Origin: Aurantiochytrium sp. KH105
Lineage: Eukaryota; Sar; Bigyra; Thraustochytrida; Thraustochytriidae
Direction: 5' to 3'
Length of the DNA stretch: 64,000 bases
Assembly (NCBI GenBank): GCA_003116975.1
Contig: BGKB01000226.1
Location: forward strand, 1-64,000
Shown: in pieces, positions 22,301 to 30,322 of the stretch
How the letters are laid out: every line of letters starts with the position of its first letter
Position numbering within the stretch: position 1 is the stretch's first letter
Program-made: the position numbers and the translations under genes
Notes under the pieces: model-generated
What the model was told of the DNA's origin: nothing
Database searches by the model: none
The model's input: the letters and a program-made list of their open reading frames with translations, nothing else

Positions 22301-24971
22301 GACCAAAGATGGGAAACAGTAAGATTGGGGCGGCTACATTCATGCGCACATCAAAGTCAGGCCTCAAGCGTGCGCCCACAACAGACTGCAGGGAAGCTTC
22401 CTCTAGCTTCTGCGTTCTTTCAGACGAGCGCTCAATGTAGTCAGCAACCCAGTTTACCTCGGCGTTGAAACCTTGGTCGAAGGACTGAGCTGGAGCCATC
22501 TCGTCCTGCGTATCAGACCGCGTGCGAATGAGAGAGCGATTGGCCGCACTCGAGCGTCGCCTTGTACGCTCGGTAGCAAGGATCGCGTCTATCGTACCTG
22601 AGCCGTGCAAAGGGTCTATGGACTCGAGCGCCGTTTGATAGTCGCTCCGGCTGTGGAAAAATCGACTAAGTGCATTGACCCAATGCGGCAGTAGAATAAC
22701 GCGAAAAGGTACGGCCGCAACACGAACTGAATAAAGTTCCTTCGAGATGGGCTCATTCGTATCGGGTGCATATACAGCCGGGCGGTATTCCGCATTGAGA
22801 ACGCATGCATTACCCTTTGCACGGATTTCGTCCCCGCCATCATGTTTTGGCGCGAGGACAAGAGCTTCGGCCTCGTAGCCATTTTGCGCAGCGTCGTGAT
22901 TGAAAAGCGTCAGGTTCTTGAGGACAAATGAGTGCTTCCACGAATTTCCAAACCTCGTTTCGAGTGTGTGCTTTCCCATGATCTCTGAGGAAAAGAGGAC
23001 ACGATCATATGCCTCGTTCGCAAGAGCCACGGAGCCATAACGCAGGGACGACCTGACGAGCACATGAATGGTTCCTTCAGGAATGTTATGGTCTTGAATG
23101 GTTTCGAAAAAGTTGACAGCGTCGATCAGCTCTGCCTTTTCCTCGGCTGTGAGTTTGACCGGATCTCGAAACGCAAGGCCGCCGCCCCCTTGATCGGAGC
23201 CCTGTTCGGCGAACCAGCCCGAAAGCCATCCTTTGGAACGCGACGCATTTTGCTGTGCCGCGCCCTCTGCTGTTTTCTTTTGCTCGGCAGTGATCTCCGC
23301 CAAGGCCGCAGCGCGATAGGCCAACGTATTTTCGACCTCGAATTCGTCCTCGAGCTCCTGTACACTCGCGCGAAGAGGCGCTTGTGCCTCTGCTTCGGGC
23401 CCTTCCGTGTTCAAGGCTTTCTTCCCCGTTTTCGCGAGAACGGCATCCTCAGCATAGAGGAGTTGTTTATACAGCCTGATGTACTTTTCTCGCTGTTGAA
23501 CCTGGCGCACAAGATCACCCCAATCTGTGCGCTGGTCAGCCTGCGTGAGCCGCAAAAGCTTAGCATGGTCGCGGGCAGAAGGCCCACTTCCAGTGTTGGC
23601 TTGCCTGTTGAGACGGAGCGCGGCTCCGCGGATCTTGATGCACTTGTACGCGTACTTCCACCATGCAACCGGGTCTTCCACGGGACTGTCGAGAGGACGT
23701 TGCTCGCGATACACGGAAAGGATCGAATTTTGCGCCAACGATCGCTGCAGAGCGAGGGCCATAGCGTACTGCTGCCTGGAGACAATGACGGCGATGTCGT
23801 CAAAGTCAACGTCCATTTTGTACCGCGGTTTTGAGAAATCTGACGATTCATTTTTTGCGACGAGCATTGACGGAGAGCACGGACGCAGCAGGAAATGATG
23901 CAGATCCCGAAATTCAAGAACAGGCTCCTCCGGTGACGCGCCCTTGCAATAGCTTGCGCGCAGCTCCTTGCGCCAAATGCCACGCGCAAGCTGGTACGCG
24001 AAATCAAACTCTGAGCGTGTTTTGTTGAAGATCATGGGTTTGTCCACATCCCAGTAAGCAGCGAGAGATTGGATCTGGATTGATTTGAAGAAGGTACGGT
24101 CACTTTCGTCACCATTTGTCCGCGCATTGCGCTCAACAAAGAGCGCGTCCCCCTTCTCGTCGCACGTGACGGCAGAGAATTTTTCAAAGGTTACGCCGGC
24201 GGCAAACGGGTGTCCCGTGATACTCATCATATCTTCGAGACGGACGTGGACATTGGTGATATTGATCTGGATGTTGTCCATGATTTTGGCGCCGAGCCTG
24301 CTCCAAAATGACTGGTCGGCTGCATTTTCCGCGCCTCTGTGTTCGCCACCCTTGGATCCTTCGCCTGCAGCAAGAAGATTTGCCCATCGCAGGCGAATGC
24401 GTTTTTCTACAATGCGACGCGGAAGCTTCTTCTTTCTATTTCTCCTGGCTGTCCGTTTCGTTGACTTTGCTGATGGCGAGGCAGAGCTGGAGGATGCGAT
24501 GGGTTGGCAGTTGTCGGCCGAAGAATCGGGCACGTCGCGTGCATCCTCTCGAACGCCCTCGTTCTCGTCATCGTCGTCAACAACGCTCTCGGCTTCGTGA
24601 TCAGTGCTGGCCTTGGACACATTTTCGTCGTTGGCAGCTTCTTCACCTTCTTCACCACCTTCTTCATCATCTTCTTCTTTGTCCTCGTCTTCTGGCGCGA
24701 GCCGTGCAAGCAGATAGACTCCGTCAATATGAACTTCAACGGGCTGAGAACCAAGTTTCGACCACGGGACCAAGACCTTGAATTTGCTGATATGTCCGCA
24801 GTGAATCGTCAATGGCAGCCGCAACGAATCAAGCACTTCCTTTTTGAGTTCGAGGCCCTCCAGATCGATCTCGCCTGCCCACACTGCGAGTTTGAGATTT
24901 TCCTCGTTGATCCCGTCAATGTATCGACCAAAGTAGTCCTGTAAGACGCCGAGCAAGATGCGCTTCGCCAT
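13353..24971 (-). CDS. VPS13-family bridge-type lipid transfer protein with internal PDZ domain, 3872 aa
   Basis: A VPS13 protein: a long hydrophobic groove that moves phospholipids in bulk between membranes at contact sites. Residues 1-110 are a clear chorein N-terminus (MAKRILLGVLQDYFGRYIDG, with DGVYLLARL later). The extended beta-groove repeats fill the middle. The VAB/SHR-BD adaptor-binding module is visible around residue 3000 (DYWIVNHTGLELLYG). The ATG2-like C-terminal region lies around residues 3580-3650 (RMNLETFEKLNFIGSATTLW). Length fits the family (about 3100-4300). Residues about 2145-2232 insert a PDZ-like fold (GTPDVGLRL ... GDYLLKLNGEFV). Acidic tracts occur near residues 95-150 and 2912-2940 and a Ser tract near 1370; these are probably disordered linkers. 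The gene has no stop or obvious intron over 11.6 kb. Its leader has a (TTTC)n array about 170 nt upstream of the ATG. Confidence 0.95.
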   Translation of the reverse strand: MAKRILLGVLQDYFGRYIDGINEENLKLAVWAGEIDLEGLELKKEVLDSLRLPLTIHCGHISKFKVLVPWSKLGSQPVEVHIDGVYLLARLAPEDEDKEEDDEEGGEEGEEAANDENVSKASTDHEAESVVDDDDENEGVREDARDVPDSSADNCQPIASSSSASPSAKSTKRTARRNRKKKLPRRIVEKRIRLRWANLLAAGEGSKGGEHRGAENAADQSFWSRLGAKIMDNIQINITNVHVRLEDMMSITGHPFAAGVTFEKFSAVTCDEKGDALFVERNARTNGDESDRTFFKSIQIQSLAAYWDVDKPMIFNKTRSEFDFAYQLARGIWRKELRASYCKGASPEEPVLEFRDLHHFLLRPCSPSMLVAKNESSDFSKPRYKMDVDFDDIAVIVSRQQYAMALALQRSLAQNSILSVYREQRPLDSPVEDPVAWWKYAYKCIKIRGAALRLNRQANTGSGPSARDHAKLLRLTQADQRTDWGDLVRQVQQREKYIRLYKQLLYAEDAVLAKTGKKALNTEGPEAEAQAPLRASVQELEDEFEVENTLAYRAAALAEITAEQKKTAEGAAQQNASRSKGWLSGWFAEQGSDQGGGGLAFRDPVKLTAEEKAELIDAVNFFETIQDHNIPEGTIHVLVRSSLRYGSVALANEAYDRVLFSSEIMGKHTLETRFGNSWKHSFVLKNLTLFNHDAAQNGYEAEALVLAPKHDGGDEIRAKGNACVLNAEYRPAVYAPDTNEPISKELYSVRVAAVPFRVILLPHWVNALSRFFHSRSDYQTALESIDPLHGSGTIDAILATERTRRRSSAANRSLIRTRSDTQDEMAPAQSFDQGFNAEVNWVADYIERSSERTQKLEEASLQSVVGARLRPDFDVRMNVAAPILLFPIFGLRVRRRSKLNGVPRQSLFIVDLGHIQVLRQDAMDQETSGSHTDHHDHHRQQLSQSGLRQLESMPSLERQLLSRDSIDSASSLAQHLAAEDDILDAVETQLDKEEGEEGDMDLFDRDPGRVSSLDSQGHHRKRSEGASDQDQNAENAHDPNGTALGAWNISVKRIRSRILILPPGTHWTTALAEDGSGSVLEAGLQEEALSLVDEFDVDVALFHLFSQKRSPRVETCLSTVTAYVTPAALLSLSGLRGQWSKEPWWWLAGSDTPAAQDVVPRHRRASSFSNTGVHQSRGRHDDLNLSAEANNEEGLTHASKPMLQQSEQPQTSFGTFYGFTSTEIVVHVSTDRHVTGKRQQRFITCTLRGLEAQYIQRSKGSSAHAELQSLDALDLIASKSTGPGSRDAYFIQSEADSADLKRSLISIDMHWRHADAPDAGPKLIYTVAKFHKLRVELDPDTAKELEENIFAPFREGTPIEKPSEESGIMRASSTSSSSSSSASSFTSSPEMHASKPVQLQSPTGSETVRFRVEAYMASLTLALRKRGDVLAEASMTRTSVAVNRGTHIRAQGELGNVLVTSRGHELFSVASKDQALVKVSVTTQPRKGENHLQMQINSSRYKHLHLVFLEVKDYFSDSVVAIVSTLKKSLAPSSPHDHQPTNPGTPESPFSFKVNMETFEAMFPVTAAVDEARFFAATCATLCASHNCDAEAAEVTKVRMEGFRIFTSEATLLDTPVNFVMDLSYDEDGLLKVQGRISDVIVQLPLTQYWLIQDMFSYNIMEEPMAWHGEPQLSPSDSVSSFGSNRDEGSSEEGHTASHTSFSLEETLEEVLDELLLFSVDIQLGRASLQLLQPSKAPVSASSPSLAGSDATPLAEFSMKAFRALVLRDSPGACTAIEIRVGSLDLIDSRVDSGHHVFRHLIQSDPRDSASRTGTAQRRDAHTSASAHVNRELACFFRYVHSEKVVRLDLVGFRSVFMADLLVEVVQFWTSSDDSEAVQLAQVPHNREAGFAYEERAAGKAAGPSDSDDAAPGQWRGEFNLIDPCICFVPDYADAASQMVVVRSNISFTWTSEGDPDKRQFSHWAGCLSSVEAYVASAGGNHDDSRDEDDSQNDATEGEIDRVTNADDDKAFLAIGQRGIQQQLVEPTDLNWSYEYEEVALGSKVHARRVDLKCGQLELYVSMNDAALIGAIVGNMRSSGGGVEGAASDDLHQLALAQTTAQQKAAVRQLHTEDSGRTFRSEDDGSVNRDEIEADAWALEGRNDEDYLEFVVPEGTPDVGLRLEQDHGFVRVAAMYNSFGDGAGSICESFGVQIGDYLLKLNGEFVCNESPEIIWERLVAQRPPFTLKFLRGSSDKPVILQDSLMIGTQKVIFNMIDDLDGGDMPLSNLVLSKVDLFLNGSNDGNYVSGAQMEMTGAHFYDLRAGSWGVLMDPGRVNLSCTYYNSGELDMSVDIPDPISCNLPDTFLRVVSNSLARAGESARAEGRRLGSAVSAKALRRKLDKVYAKSKQGAGRALGDDHNKAFLFRNESGLALKFWKQGEDPADTAIFMGPEDAELPLGFPYHSGMGHGTIRGFSQYKPLCVAFFCPRSVAEGQVAPSSQGQTDEISDEEDLEQVWETLEGVVVNKIGDGVARLVARKSRRAFSPNGLRVRWSVEIDDATRKLKVVVTSLLQVQNHLDYNMRVLANCPTWPSARALPWTLPPGESRRLPLLYGDAIEIRVQPMLPEHLEENASHAYEWSGPIHAALASQGNTAYTELECSLSNGMARYLCASVEPDEDGITTVFALYPQVRFRNLLPQDIDFQEHIPAISPDMPIGGGRVSSGEEKQLHSLTSASFVGGTLSTLVMKLEDSGWTDQIPLRAKRTRRRGASIYRRHGAKRFRKISFLKTSVRSSPVTQAATSHQHLQGRRSSALQAEGSLTHPPVPPRPSQSASLAVRGSMMSSSSLSAGRRPTRMLAKARTATSSLVGSRLSSTSSSRSGTPSTDVESAGQETENASGSEPGASAGAAGRSMSTTSASSARTLTEEDVHNWRESEFYDEGDDDDDDDDEFELDEDEEDLTADGNTDVGGARTTGEKSRMIHHGNSSSADDPAQDANVVKWHEIVFAGLTGRGVGEENLCRAKIVCEEAEAGGLLVVVYADYWIVNHTGLELLYGPETGTSWVAPTPLNTAKGQESIVLFQPPDGRMRIAHETAASAQIIDVTTPGMQGHVVLPNRAQGGRLSPDLGVAVDVGPGLLHRTNMVTIVPRFTFANYTGCDLYVRAYNSRGSAEMDVLHVIPGGSTPFWMSSTTPRETTPRFQIRFGAQRLQSETGHISPRSQFTEWSQRFDVEELLRRRAITTCRLKREKFYENYQLEVQVGDTAGSVVVELSSQGFEQQLRADNLESLDSIDDMRVGASDEGLSGGSDGKDGESSAKGVKAEESTGFWKRFTKVRFEMSVKAVEINLQRDQTDLSIFHRGLETARREREDRIAQRTGVRARRHASSRPEVVAALSLRMFKTIYETDKIVDKILITCQSLDVTDQTRDPMFPRVLSQSAAGPTGPGRFFSLLLQNKRTKKPGYTEFNLVEAKIAPLDLCLAETFILELLDFKTSVLHTDKKGTEAVVAAESGVESVQAVLQWGELSNVARAARKYSRRLRADQGLLHVAGGRGATDDEPATSLRDRSAQRQSHGGAASAGGSVKGGGDKLGLNLVKANRFYISRVDIRLSYQQHHDKLQSATLYDLGGGLLSRMNLRVDKARMNLETFEKLNFIGSATTLWTALQTHYQNEARNSMMGIFSAVSLRSTDFGIAAAIRDRLSLTSAKVQSDEFKVREFRSGDALIAHFKSELRPGRSCSNIESFVRLLRNLVFDWRNNHRFLYGRRVCVIGVINRSSKGLRVDKPRTNHLARDQILVPHTEIPPGNTASMLEPWQPGHEWNEKGYTAWLVSSKFKEAVSLESKGVAFQFKATVPGEIAITASQNFNVAFVHRDVQTTNALYVIAIEDRLPISFRS

Positions 24972-25136
24972 TGTGGTCCGAGTAGCCTACGCCTTGTGTC
25001 CGCACTCAGCCCTTGTTCGACACTGTTGGAGTAGACGAGTGCGCAGGAGCAGGCTGCGCCCCGCGGGTGGCTTTCTCCTGGCGCCCGCTGCCGCGCAGCA
25101 GCGAGCCTCGCTCTGCGTGATTTTTCGTTTGCCACC

Positions 25137-25180
<44 letters not shown>

Positions 25181-25541
25181 TTCGCGATAAAAGCAAAAAC
25201 AAGGAAAAAACATTGAGCCCCCTTCGCAAGAATAATTTCTCAGTCGCGTCGAAATTGTTGTCTTGGACACAATGAACAATGTGTATTCGAACGGCAGACT
25301 TCAAGCTTTACCAATGCGATTATTCACAAGGGTCATAAAGCAGGCCTGAGGCAGACCTAAATGATTTTTACTTTATTCCTCGCGAAGTTTGTGGCTTAGC
25401 TTTGGATCTGTGTCATATTGAAGGCGCATGTACGACACCACCACCACCGTCAGAAGAGAGTGCCAAATGGAGGTGCCGCCATGCAAGTCGAGCTCAGACC
25501 ATTTTATAGAACCCAAATTATTTTCTACTTACTACATTTGA
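24972..25541. other. VPS13 leader and RhoGAP 3' flank
   Basis: Two minus-strand genes flank this 570-bp gap. It contains a (TTTC)n array at about 25142-25182 (GAAA on the coding strand of VPS13). A TTTATT at 25372-25377 would read AATAAA downstream of the RhoGAP stop. I see no gene. Confidence 0.65.
25142..25182. repeat. (TTTC)10 microsatellite
   Basis: About ten uninterrupted CTTT/TTTC units about 170-210 nt upstream of the VPS13 start codon. Confidence 0.95.
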
Positions 25542-26424
25542 TCAGAGCACGTCAGTTGGCTTCCCCTCGTGCCCATGTGACGACTGTGCAGTAAATGTTG
25601 CCGAGTGATCGCCAAAAATGTCGCGCGAGGAGCTCGAGGCGTCATTTTGCACAAACGTGAGCGCGTTCACGAGAAGTGTTGTGATAAGCTTTATGACGAC
25701 AATGGAGTCAGTGCTTGGCGGTTCATCGAGAACAAAGATGGAGGGAGCGAAACACGTCGTGATCGCGCGCGAGCCCATCTTGTTTGTGTCGCGGTACGTT
25801 GTTACTACGGCCATGAGATCAAGAATCCAGAGGAGTGCATTACTGGCCGGACGCGAAATATACTTGTCCCCTAAGAGAAGCGCCTGATAATTCTCGCGCG
25901 CCTTGGCTGTCGGAGGTCCTTCCTCAAAAGATTCCTCCGTGAGCACGCCGAGGTCGGTCCGCGAGAGCTCGCTGAGAATACTCTTATCGAGCATTCTGCA
26001 CCATTCTTTCATGAGCGCCGCAATAACGTGAGTATCCTTGCATTGGTGCAGGGCCCGGCTCGTGTTCCCTTCGCTCGAAGACTCGCAGAGCAAGGCCCGA
26101 ACTCGTGCCTGCTCGGTCCGAGACGGGGCAATACGGAAAAGTCCTTCCTCCTTGAAGCCATCGCGTCGACGAAGTTCGCGCGCCATGAGCACGAGAATCG
26201 TAGGCACACGGTCTGAATAACCATCGAGCTGTACGCGAGGTTGTGAAGTGAGGCCAGATCCAAAGCTCAACGCTGACAGGCTCTTGCTCCCGCGCCATTC
26301 AGCAGGAAGGCCCTCGTACTCTCCCAGAGCTGCGTTGTAGTTTGTGTGCACTTCATGAACAACGTCCGTGGGGTTGCTTATGTGCATGTTCGCAACGTTT
26401 GTCGCGAGGTTATTCGACCCATCA

Positions 26425-26492
<68 letters not shown>

Positions 26493-27575
26493 GGGAGGCC
26501 GGCGTTGAGGCGGCGGTCTTGTCGCAGGAGGCCTTCGTGTCGAAGGCGAACCTTGGTCGACCTTTGGCGAGGGTGTTCTCGTCGGGGCGGGTGGTCGCGA
26601 TGGCCGGCTTGGAGGCGGTCTGCGCGGTAGCGAGGAGGACGGAGGGGCCCCATGCTGCGCTTGGCTACCACCTTCCGGGGCGGGTCCCGAATCCTTTTGC
26701 GCTGTAGACGACGAGCCCGAGTGGGGGGGGGCACGCCTCGGCGGAGACGGTGCGCCAGGTCGAGCTTGAGGTACGGCTGGACGCGGTGGCACGACCGCCG
26801 CCGTCGCCGCTGATGCTGCTGCTGACGACGACGACGACGATGATGATGACGACCATGGCAACGTGTCGCCACCACTCGTGCTTGGTTCGCCGGTCGCAGG
26901 CACGGGCTCTTGCTTGAACCTGGAATCGTGTTGCGCCTGATCGAGTGGAACAAAGGTGCGGCCCTTGGTGGCGCCGGCGACGTGCTGGAAGTTGGTGGGG
27001 CCGGAGATCTGCGGACCATCCGAAGCATTTCCCGAGTTGGTGCGGCGCATAGACATGACGGCGTTACCGAGCTGAGTCACCCCGTTGCTGAGCTGGGTGA
27101 CTCCAGATTCTCGCTTCCGGCCAGGAATACATGAGACGCTCGAGAGCGCGGCATTCTGGCATTTAAAATGCGCGGCGGCCTCACAGAGCGAGCACGAGAC
27201 CCCTTGCTTGTAAACACCCTTGATGAGCCCTTTACAAACGCAACAGAACGCAGGGCTCATAAATGTAATAGTGGAGAAACTATGTGAGATGGCGGCATCG
27301 TCGGCATCGCTGCCGGATGCGTCCTTAGCATACGAGGCTGCATTCGCCCCCTCATCAGAGGTGCGCCGCACCCTGGGCGTCGCTGAAGAGGATTGCAAGG
27401 AGTTGAGGCAGGCAAACTTTTGCGTTGCATCGGCAACGCACTTTTGATGCACATCGACCTTGCATCGCGTGCATTGGACGCCCTGCGAGGTGAGAGCGAG
27501 AATGTTGCAGCAGTACGCGCATTTCGTGGGTTGCATGTACGACCGCGTCACGAACTCGTGATGAGTGTGAGACAT
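25542..27575 (-). CDS. Rho GTPase-activating protein with two C1 domains, 677 aa
   Basis: Predicted to switch off Rho/Rac-type GTPases at membranes. The ATG at 27575 starts immediately before the first zinc finger; the open frame upstream is a GTG-initiated Arg/Ala-rich extension that I excluded. C1 domain 1 (about residues 2-52) has the full H-x12-C-x2-C-xn-C-x2-C-x4-H-x2-C-x7-C pattern, beginning HHEFVTRSYMQPTKCAYC. C1 domain 2 is at about 97-147 (HSFSTITFMSPAFCCVC). A Pro/Ser/Ala-rich linker contains a 22-unit GCT tract giving polyalanine. The RhoGAP domain (about residues 455-660) has the arginine finger in EEGLFRIAPS (Arg481) and the NKMGSRAITTCFAPSIF block that carries the catalytic Asn. 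Whether the C1 domains bind diacylglycerol cannot be told from sequence. It diverges from the holocytochrome c synthase gene. Confidence 0.93.
26425..26490. repeat. Perfect (GCT)22 coding tract
   Basis: Sixty-six bases of uninterrupted GCT on the plus strand. The minus-strand RhoGAP gene reads it as GCA, giving a polyalanine run in its disordered linker. Confidence 0.95.
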
Positions 27576-29033
27576 TTTTTTACCTGTTGAAGAAGACCCG
27601 CGACTCTTCTTCGACAATCTATCTCCTACTCCTCCTCTCCCTCCTCGTCTACGTCGCCTCGTCCGTGCTCTGGCTCTGGCTCTGCAGCAAAGCCCAAGGC
27701 CCCTGCCTGCGCAAGCCGGAGAAGGCGAGTGAAGCGGATGATCTAGTTCTTTCTTGGTGCTGGGCAGCGAGCGAGTCGGCCGGCCCCAAGGAGGCCGCCA
27801 GCCAACTGCGAGCAGCTCCGGCACAGGCGCTCGCGCGGCGTGCGCAGGCTGGGCTCTCCCCGCGCGCCGTCCGTCGCGTCGCGCGCCCGCGCTCGGCTTT
27901 GCTCGCCGGTCGACGTGCCTCGCCACCGCGTGACTTGGCTTGGATTTGCTTGCTCAAGTGGACTCGGCGCTCTGCTGCACTAGATTTCTGCGAACGTGTA
28001 GTAGGCCTGTGTATGAGCGAGTGCGGTCTTCGATGCACATGCGGTCTTCGGTGCATGCTGGAGAGGGTCATGCGCGACGCCCTGCCCGAGCTCAATGGGC
28101 AAGACCTTTGCGCGCGAGAAGACATTGGAGTAAAATTCACGCCGCGTGCCCTGGGGCAGGAAAGCGCGCATCTATCTCTTCGCCAGCCATCGATGGAGCT
28201 GCTTGGAAGTGCCAGAAACACCTGCTGCGCGTCGTCCATGTGATCGTGAGCGACAAAGCCGCCCTTCTTCTTATTGATCGGCTCAGAGAGAGAGAGAGTT
28301 CTTGCTTGGCCATGCCCATGCTCTGATTAACTCGCTGATCTTGGCATGCAAGAAACCAACGCAAGCATCCACACAGTTGCGCACAGCTTTGCATCGACAG
28401 CCTTCGTCGGGTCACACATTTTGATGCGCTCTCGCGCCGAGGCCTCCACTTTGCTGCATCCACCGCCATGTCCAGCGCCATGTCCAGCGCTCTCTCCCCC
28501 TTGCACGCGCGCCTTTTCAAGCGTAGCTTGGTCACCAAGGTCAGCAAGCAGCAAATGCACCTAGGTCTATTCCTAGGCCTGTGCTTGCGTTTAGGCCACT
28601 TGCACTGCGCTCTGCCCGCCATGTCTGGCTGATTGATGATGGTCTTCAGGTCGGCGCAGCAGGGCCTACATCGTCATCGTGCTCGTCTCGAAGAGCACGA
28701 CGGAGAAGCCTGCATAACGGCGCTGTAGTTCCGCTCGCCCGAGCTCGCTCGTCCTGCGCCCCGCGCCTTGCGTCGGCGATTGGCGCGAGTTGTTGGTTCT
28801 CGGAGATCGGCACGAGAAGCAACTTGAGCAAGACCAGAAGAAGATCTTGGCGAGGCCAGAGAAGACGCAGCAGGCGCGCCGGGGAGGCGCCGCGGAGCGA
28901 GCCAGCGGAGCTCACCGGGTAGACAGGGAGGCAGACGAACCGGCAGCGGCAGACAGGCAGCTTGCTCGCCAGCTAGCTGCACAGCACCGCGAAGAGCTTG
29001 GACATCGACATCGCCGTCGACGTCGCCGGCAAC
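27576..29033. promoter_or_regulatory. Divergent intergenic region, RhoGAP / holocytochrome c synthase
   Basis: A 1458-bp region between two start codons pointing away from each other. Open frames here start at non-ATG codons or have no family resemblance. It holds an 18-nt imperfect direct repeat (28022-28057), a doubled CCATGTCCAGCG near 28467-28490, a GA run near 28285-28300 and a CCACTTGC site at 28596-28603. Confidence 0.55.
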
Positions 29034-29936
29034 ATGGCTGGCTGCCCCGTCGACCACGGTCAGGGCCGCGGCCCGGACGCCGAGGCAGGCGTGTGCCCGG
29101 TGCCAGCGGAGTCCCGCGCCCGCGAGGCCTTCGTGCAGGCCGCGGCCGAAGCCAAGGCCAAGGAAGAAGAAGCCGCAGCAGCAGCTGGGCAGGCCGCCTC
29201 GGGCGGCACGCGAGAGGGCAAGGTCGAGCTCGACGAAAGGAACTACATGCCCAAGACCGCGGAGCAAAAGGCATGGCCCGGGCAGCGCTTCCCGCTCTCG
29301 ACAAACCGTGTCGAGTCCGTCATTCCCAAGGGCGAGTTCTCCCCCGATCATCAAAAGCACAGCCGTGAGAGCAGCTCGTGGATGTACCCTTCCGAGCAGC
29401 AATTCTTCAACGCCATGAAGCGAAAAGGGTGGAAGCCCCGAGAGGAAGACATGCGAATTGTGCTCGCTATCCACAATCACGTCAACGACAAGGCTTGGAG
29501 CGAGGTCTCCAAGTACGAGTCCATGCATCCCGAGTGTGATTGCCCGAAGCTGGTCCGCTTCATGGGCAAGCCCAAGAACCTCAGTCCCAAAGCCACCGTG
29601 CGGTCCTGGTTTGGGTATGCCAAGCCCTTTGATAGGCACGATTGGATTGTCGATCGCTGCGGAACTGAGGTTCGCTACGTGATTGATTTTTATCAAGGTG
29701 CGCAGACGAGCAACCCGGGCGAGGTCGTTTCCATGTATCTGGATGCGCGACCTGCGCTGGACTCGTGGGGATCAGTAGTTGATCGCGCCCGCATGCAATT
29801 CCGCGAGGTCTTCAAGGCTCCGCTGCAAGCTCTCTCCTCAGCCACCTCCTCTTCTTCTCCGTCGACGCCCTCGACAGCGTCGGGGCCAGGGGCCTCATCA
29901 TCAGCACCGGCTGCTCCGTCTGCCGGAACACAGTAA
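29034..29936 (+). CDS. HCCS: Holocytochrome c synthase (cytochrome c heme lyase), 300 aa
   Basis: Attaches heme covalently to the CXXCH motif of apocytochrome c in the mitochondrial intermembrane space. The ATG at 29034 gives MAGCPVDHG; the frame continues upstream only from a TTG. Two Cys-Pro heme regulatory motifs sit at the N-terminus (GCPV and VCPVP), followed by an Ala/Lys/Glu-rich linker. The conserved core is clear: RFPLSTNRVESVIPKGE, WMYPSEQQFFNAMKRKGW and IAIHNHVND-type heme-ligand His (read as VLAIHNHVNDKAWSEV). The block RSWFGYAKPFDRHDWIVDRC leads to YVIDFYQG. Length is normal for the family. The last 40 residues are a Ser/Thr/Pro/Ala-rich tail not usual in HCCS. The presence of this enzyme implies System III cytochrome c maturation. 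Confidence 0.96.
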   Translation: MAGCPVDHGQGRGPDAEAGVCPVPAESRAREAFVQAAAEAKAKEEEAAAAAGQAASGGTREGKVELDERNYMPKTAEQKAWPGQRFPLSTNRVESVIPKGEFSPDHQKHSRESSSWMYPSEQQFFNAMKRKGWKPREEDMRIVLAIHNHVNDKAWSEVSKYESMHPECDCPKLVRFMGKPKNLSPKATVRSWFGYAKPFDRHDWIVDRCGTEVRYVIDFYQGAQTSNPGEVVSMYLDARPALDSWGSVVDRARMQFREVFKAPLQALSSATSSSSPSTPSTASGPGASSSAPAAPSAGTQ

Positions 29937-30322
29937 TACTACCAAGTAGACGATTGCTATTGCTTTGTTCTTTGTTTATTCTGCTCCGTTCAAATTAAGA
30001 TGTGCTTATGGCTCAATGGTGAGGAAGGCGAACGGGCAAAAAAATCGAACGCTTGGTGTGTGTATGTCGCAATATATTGCATTTCTAAATTGACGCTGGA
30101 GCCTTATGTATCACCCAGGCCTCCCTCCCATACTGTATGTTTCGGGCAAATTACCAAGGTCGAAGAACAAGATGAAGTTGAAGACTTGAAAAACATCGTT
30201 TTGACTCAATACTTGGAATTTAAAACGGAGTCGCTGTGCTCACACAACAACACGCACAACGTGCACCGGGGTCGAGTAAATGAGTGGACCAATGGACGAA
30301 TCGACCATGAGTGTGGCTCTAC
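29937..30322. other. Convergent spacer, HCCS / RGS
   Basis: A 386-bp AT-richer stretch between two converging stops. It contains a TGGCTCAATGG at 30009-30019 that resembles an RNA polymerase III A box, but there is no matching B box or cloverleaf. I see nothing else. Confidence 0.6.

Noticed and set aside
27587..28243. Plus-strand frame with a hydrophobic start beside the RhoGAP gene
   Set aside because: It initiates at TTG and becomes Arg/Ala/Ser-rich low-information sequence; no ATG-led version or family match.
28674..29696. Minus-strand frame antisense to HCCS
   Set aside because: The plus strand encodes an unmistakable holocytochrome c synthase; this is its shadow.
30009..30060. tRNA-like A box (TGGCTCAATGG)
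   Set aside because: No B box within the right distance and no cloverleaf can be drawn.
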